Shown here piece after piece: positions 62,240 through 64,000 of a stretch of 64,000 nt of DNA. A model generated the notes under the pieces. The model made no database searches, was not told where the DNA came from, and worked only from the letters and a program-made list of their open reading frames with translations. The stretch spans positions 26,421,495-26,485,494 of the forward strand of contig OW679203.1 of NCBI GenBank assembly GCA_940337035.1, given 5' to 3'. Source of the DNA: Agriotes lineatus. Its lineage: Eukaryota > Arthropoda > Insecta > Coleoptera > Elateridae. Both the position numbers and the translations under genes were made by a program. The number at the start of each line of letters is the position of its first letter. Position 1 is the first letter of the stretch.

Positions 62240-62640
62240 TTCTCTAGGTCTTCGCCTTTCTTGAAATAGCGTCACAATTGCGTTCGCCCAATCGTCTAAA
62301 ATATCGTCTTCGTCTAGGCATTTGTTGAAGAAAATGTCTATTCGTTTATAAGTGGGAGTTTCTCTTATTTTTAGAATCTCTGCTAGGATTCCGTCTTCTT
62401 CAGTCGACCTTCCGTTCTTCATTTAAATCCTGCTTGAATTTCATCTCTGCTAATTGGAGGTATATCTTCAGAATTGACATTTGTGATTACGCTCTTGCTC
62501 GTTTATGTCGCTCTTTAACTTAGTCGTGCAAATATCTTTGTAAAAGTCTTGTACTGCTCTCATGCTGTTTTTTCTGTCATTTGTTCAGCTGCCTGTCCTA
62601 TCTTTTATTTTAACGATCTCCTTATTTGTGGTTGTTACGC
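62240..62640 (-). pseudogene. RTE-clade reverse transcriptase fragment
   Basis: Minus strand: the linker AVQDFYKDICTTKLKSDINE (around 62560-62500) is followed, after frame changes, by MKNGRSTEEDGILAEILK (62422 down) and DDWANAIVTLFQERR, as in the N-terminal RT domain of RTE elements (KNGKSxGxDGI...W...VVxLFKK). It is truncated by the gap, and frame changes mark it as dead. Confidence 0.75.
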
Positions 62641-62889
62641 CGTATCAGCACTGTCATGTCCCTGATTTTCTCAAATATATTTGGGCCAGTTTGGTTTTGT
62701 GTCTTTAAAAGTCATCTTTCGCTATTCTCCTTACTGTTTTGTTTAGTTCGGCATATTATACTGTAAACCTGTTCTATTGTGTTATCAGTGGCTTTCCGTT
62801 TCTAGCATGTCTAGTGTTTCTTGTAAAAGTTTAGTCGTCCTAGTGGTCTTTGTTCTGTAAGTTTCAGCTGCGTTTTTTAGTGCGTTTGT
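62641..62889. other. short spacer between opposed RT fragments
   Basis: Unassigned sequence between the minus-strand and plus-strand RTE fragments; possibly more decayed LINE sequence. Confidence 0.4.
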
Positions 62890-63250
62890 GCTTTCGACAC
62901 TATCGAAATGTGGTCAATCGAACAAGCTCTAAAAGAAGCAAGAATCGATCATAGTTACGGTAATCTGAAAAAGAAAATTTATAGCAAAACCATCCTACAA
63001 ATACTACTGCACGGAAAATCTGATAAAATAGATATCGAGCTAGAAGTAACACAGGATGATATACTGTTGCCTAAACTATTTGCTTTAGTCTTAGAAGACT
63101 AAAATCAGTTCAATGGGGAAACTAAGATATAAATATTAAAGGCAGAATACTACATCATCTTATATTTGAAGATAACATAGTCACAATGGCCCCAACAAAA
63201 GACGAACCAATAAGTCTCATTGAAGATATCTGTTTGATTCACACAGATGC
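62890..63250 (+). pseudogene. RTE-clade reverse transcriptase fragment, opposite strand
   Basis: Plus strand: SIEQALKEARIDHSYG, then KKKIYSKTILQILLHGKSDK, then VTQDDILLPKLFALVLED (the GVRQGDxxSPxLFxxxLE block), then after a one-base shift NIKGRILHHLIFEDNIVTMA (the F-A-D-D box). The catalytic FADD reads FEDN, so it is inactive. It is oriented opposite to the fragment at 62240-62640 and covers a later part of the same domain. Confidence 0.8.
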
Positions 63251-64000
63251 GTGCATCAAAACCTTCTTGATTATAATTAATCATGTAATTCAAGTCATAA
63301 CTGTTTTATCTCATTCAAAGGTCGTGGTAAAGTCAAATTTGCATCTTGCCGTATTTGTTTGCCTCTGTTAATGTTGGAAAGGAATTTGTAAGCTTCTCTT
63401 AATGGCTTTTAAGCGGATGGATACATTTTCTACTAGAACTTAAGCCGACTTAGCATATTTGGGAATCATGGGTTTATGGATTTCGTTCAATTGCCTCATT
63501 GAGAGAGCTTAGCATTAAGGTTTCTTAGAATAAGCATTTTTCCTAAATAACGTGCGACGCTCCGATTGGCTACGCAGGATCGCCTCAGCCAATAGTGTTT
63601 GAGCTTGCCCCTCCTTGAATTGGCGAGTTCGGCTCGTTGTAAATTCAGAGTTAGTTAGAATCAGAAGCTCGAGTAGGCAAGTTCAGCTATGCTTTGTGCT
63701 GGGTTGCGGTCGTTCTAACTCCCTGGTAAAGACGTTTCCAGGTTGTTTTGTGTTACGGTTACGCGCAATTCGCTATTTTCGCGTGGCCAATCCAAGCGTG
63801 TCACAACAGTTGAAGCTTTTGTAAAAAACCATCGGTCCATCAGTGACGTTTGTAATCGTTGTTACTCAATATACTCGTGTTTGTTAAGTCTTGTTTCACT
63901 CCAACAACTAACTGAACCCAAGTCAAGGGTTATTAAGTGGCAGTTCCCGGCAATCCCATTGAACCGGAATTCGCAGCGGATTAACTGGGGGCCCCATTCG
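63251..64000. other. right edge: possible LTR end or promoter region
   Basis: From about 63540 the sequence becomes GC-richer, with CCAAT-like 'cagccaatag' (63589). The end reads 'ggattaactgggggccccattcg'; a TGGGGGCC string after a long non-coding stretch is reminiscent of the LTR/primer-site junction of some retroelements. A host 5' region is the alternative. No coding frame is convincing (the 69-codon frame at 63615 is unassigned). Confidence 0.3.

Noticed and set aside
61994..62422. Open frames running through the N run
   Set aside because: Ambiguous bases were translated as X; only the sequence right of 62239 supports an RT fragment.

Overview
The window looks like nuclear DNA of an insect: AT-rich, with intron-split genes using GT/AG sites, insect-type transposable elements (Ty3/gypsy, RTE- and R1-like LINEs, mariner, piggyBac) and long satellite arrays. 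The order is not determined. A run of 100 N at 62140-62239 is a scaffold gap.

Layout. 1-1640: five tandem copies of a ~340-bp repeat, probably inside an intron of the gene that follows. 1860-2590 (+): the last four exons of the peroxisome biogenesis gene Pex12. 2700-3290: a decayed mariner transposase (-). 4310-5130: the first of two copies of a dispersed repeat (second at 38985-39770). 5180-10130: no recognisable gene. 10188-45270: a tandem, same-strand cluster of three secreted lipase-family paralogues. Each has a 40-nt signal-peptide exon, a ~800-nt catalytic exon and a ~263-nt last exon, with phase-1 introns. Introns and spacers are swollen by repeats: RTE LINE pieces, a 9-kb gypsy retrotransposon (15535-24498, coding on the minus strand), tRNA-derived elements and an 836-bp near-perfect palindrome.

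45271-49742 is unassigned sequence with one ~194-bp tandem duplication. 49743-62139 is dominated by a ~274-bp satellite in two blocks. The left block is diverged and carries a piggyBac-like element flanked by TTAA. A ~1.8-kb insertion of unknown nature separates the blocks. The right block is homogeneous and ends in a higher-order repeat with an exact 824-bp period, interrupted by a 5'-truncated R1-like LINE with a 9-bp target-site duplication. After the gap come two oppositely oriented RTE reverse-transcriptase fragments and ~700 bp that may be an LTR edge or a promoter.

Functionally, the lipase paralogues should be secreted alpha/beta-hydrolases. Copies 2 and 3 keep Ser-Asp-His; copy 1 has Glu for the catalytic Asp and Pro for the conserved His of the oxyanion loop, so it may be inactive or altered. 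They share a Cys-rich insertion and a Gly-rich C-terminus that I do not recognise from the classical pancreatic-lipase family. I found no clearly new multi-gene system. The most unusual items are the lipase subfamily, the intronic giant palindrome and the structured satellite.
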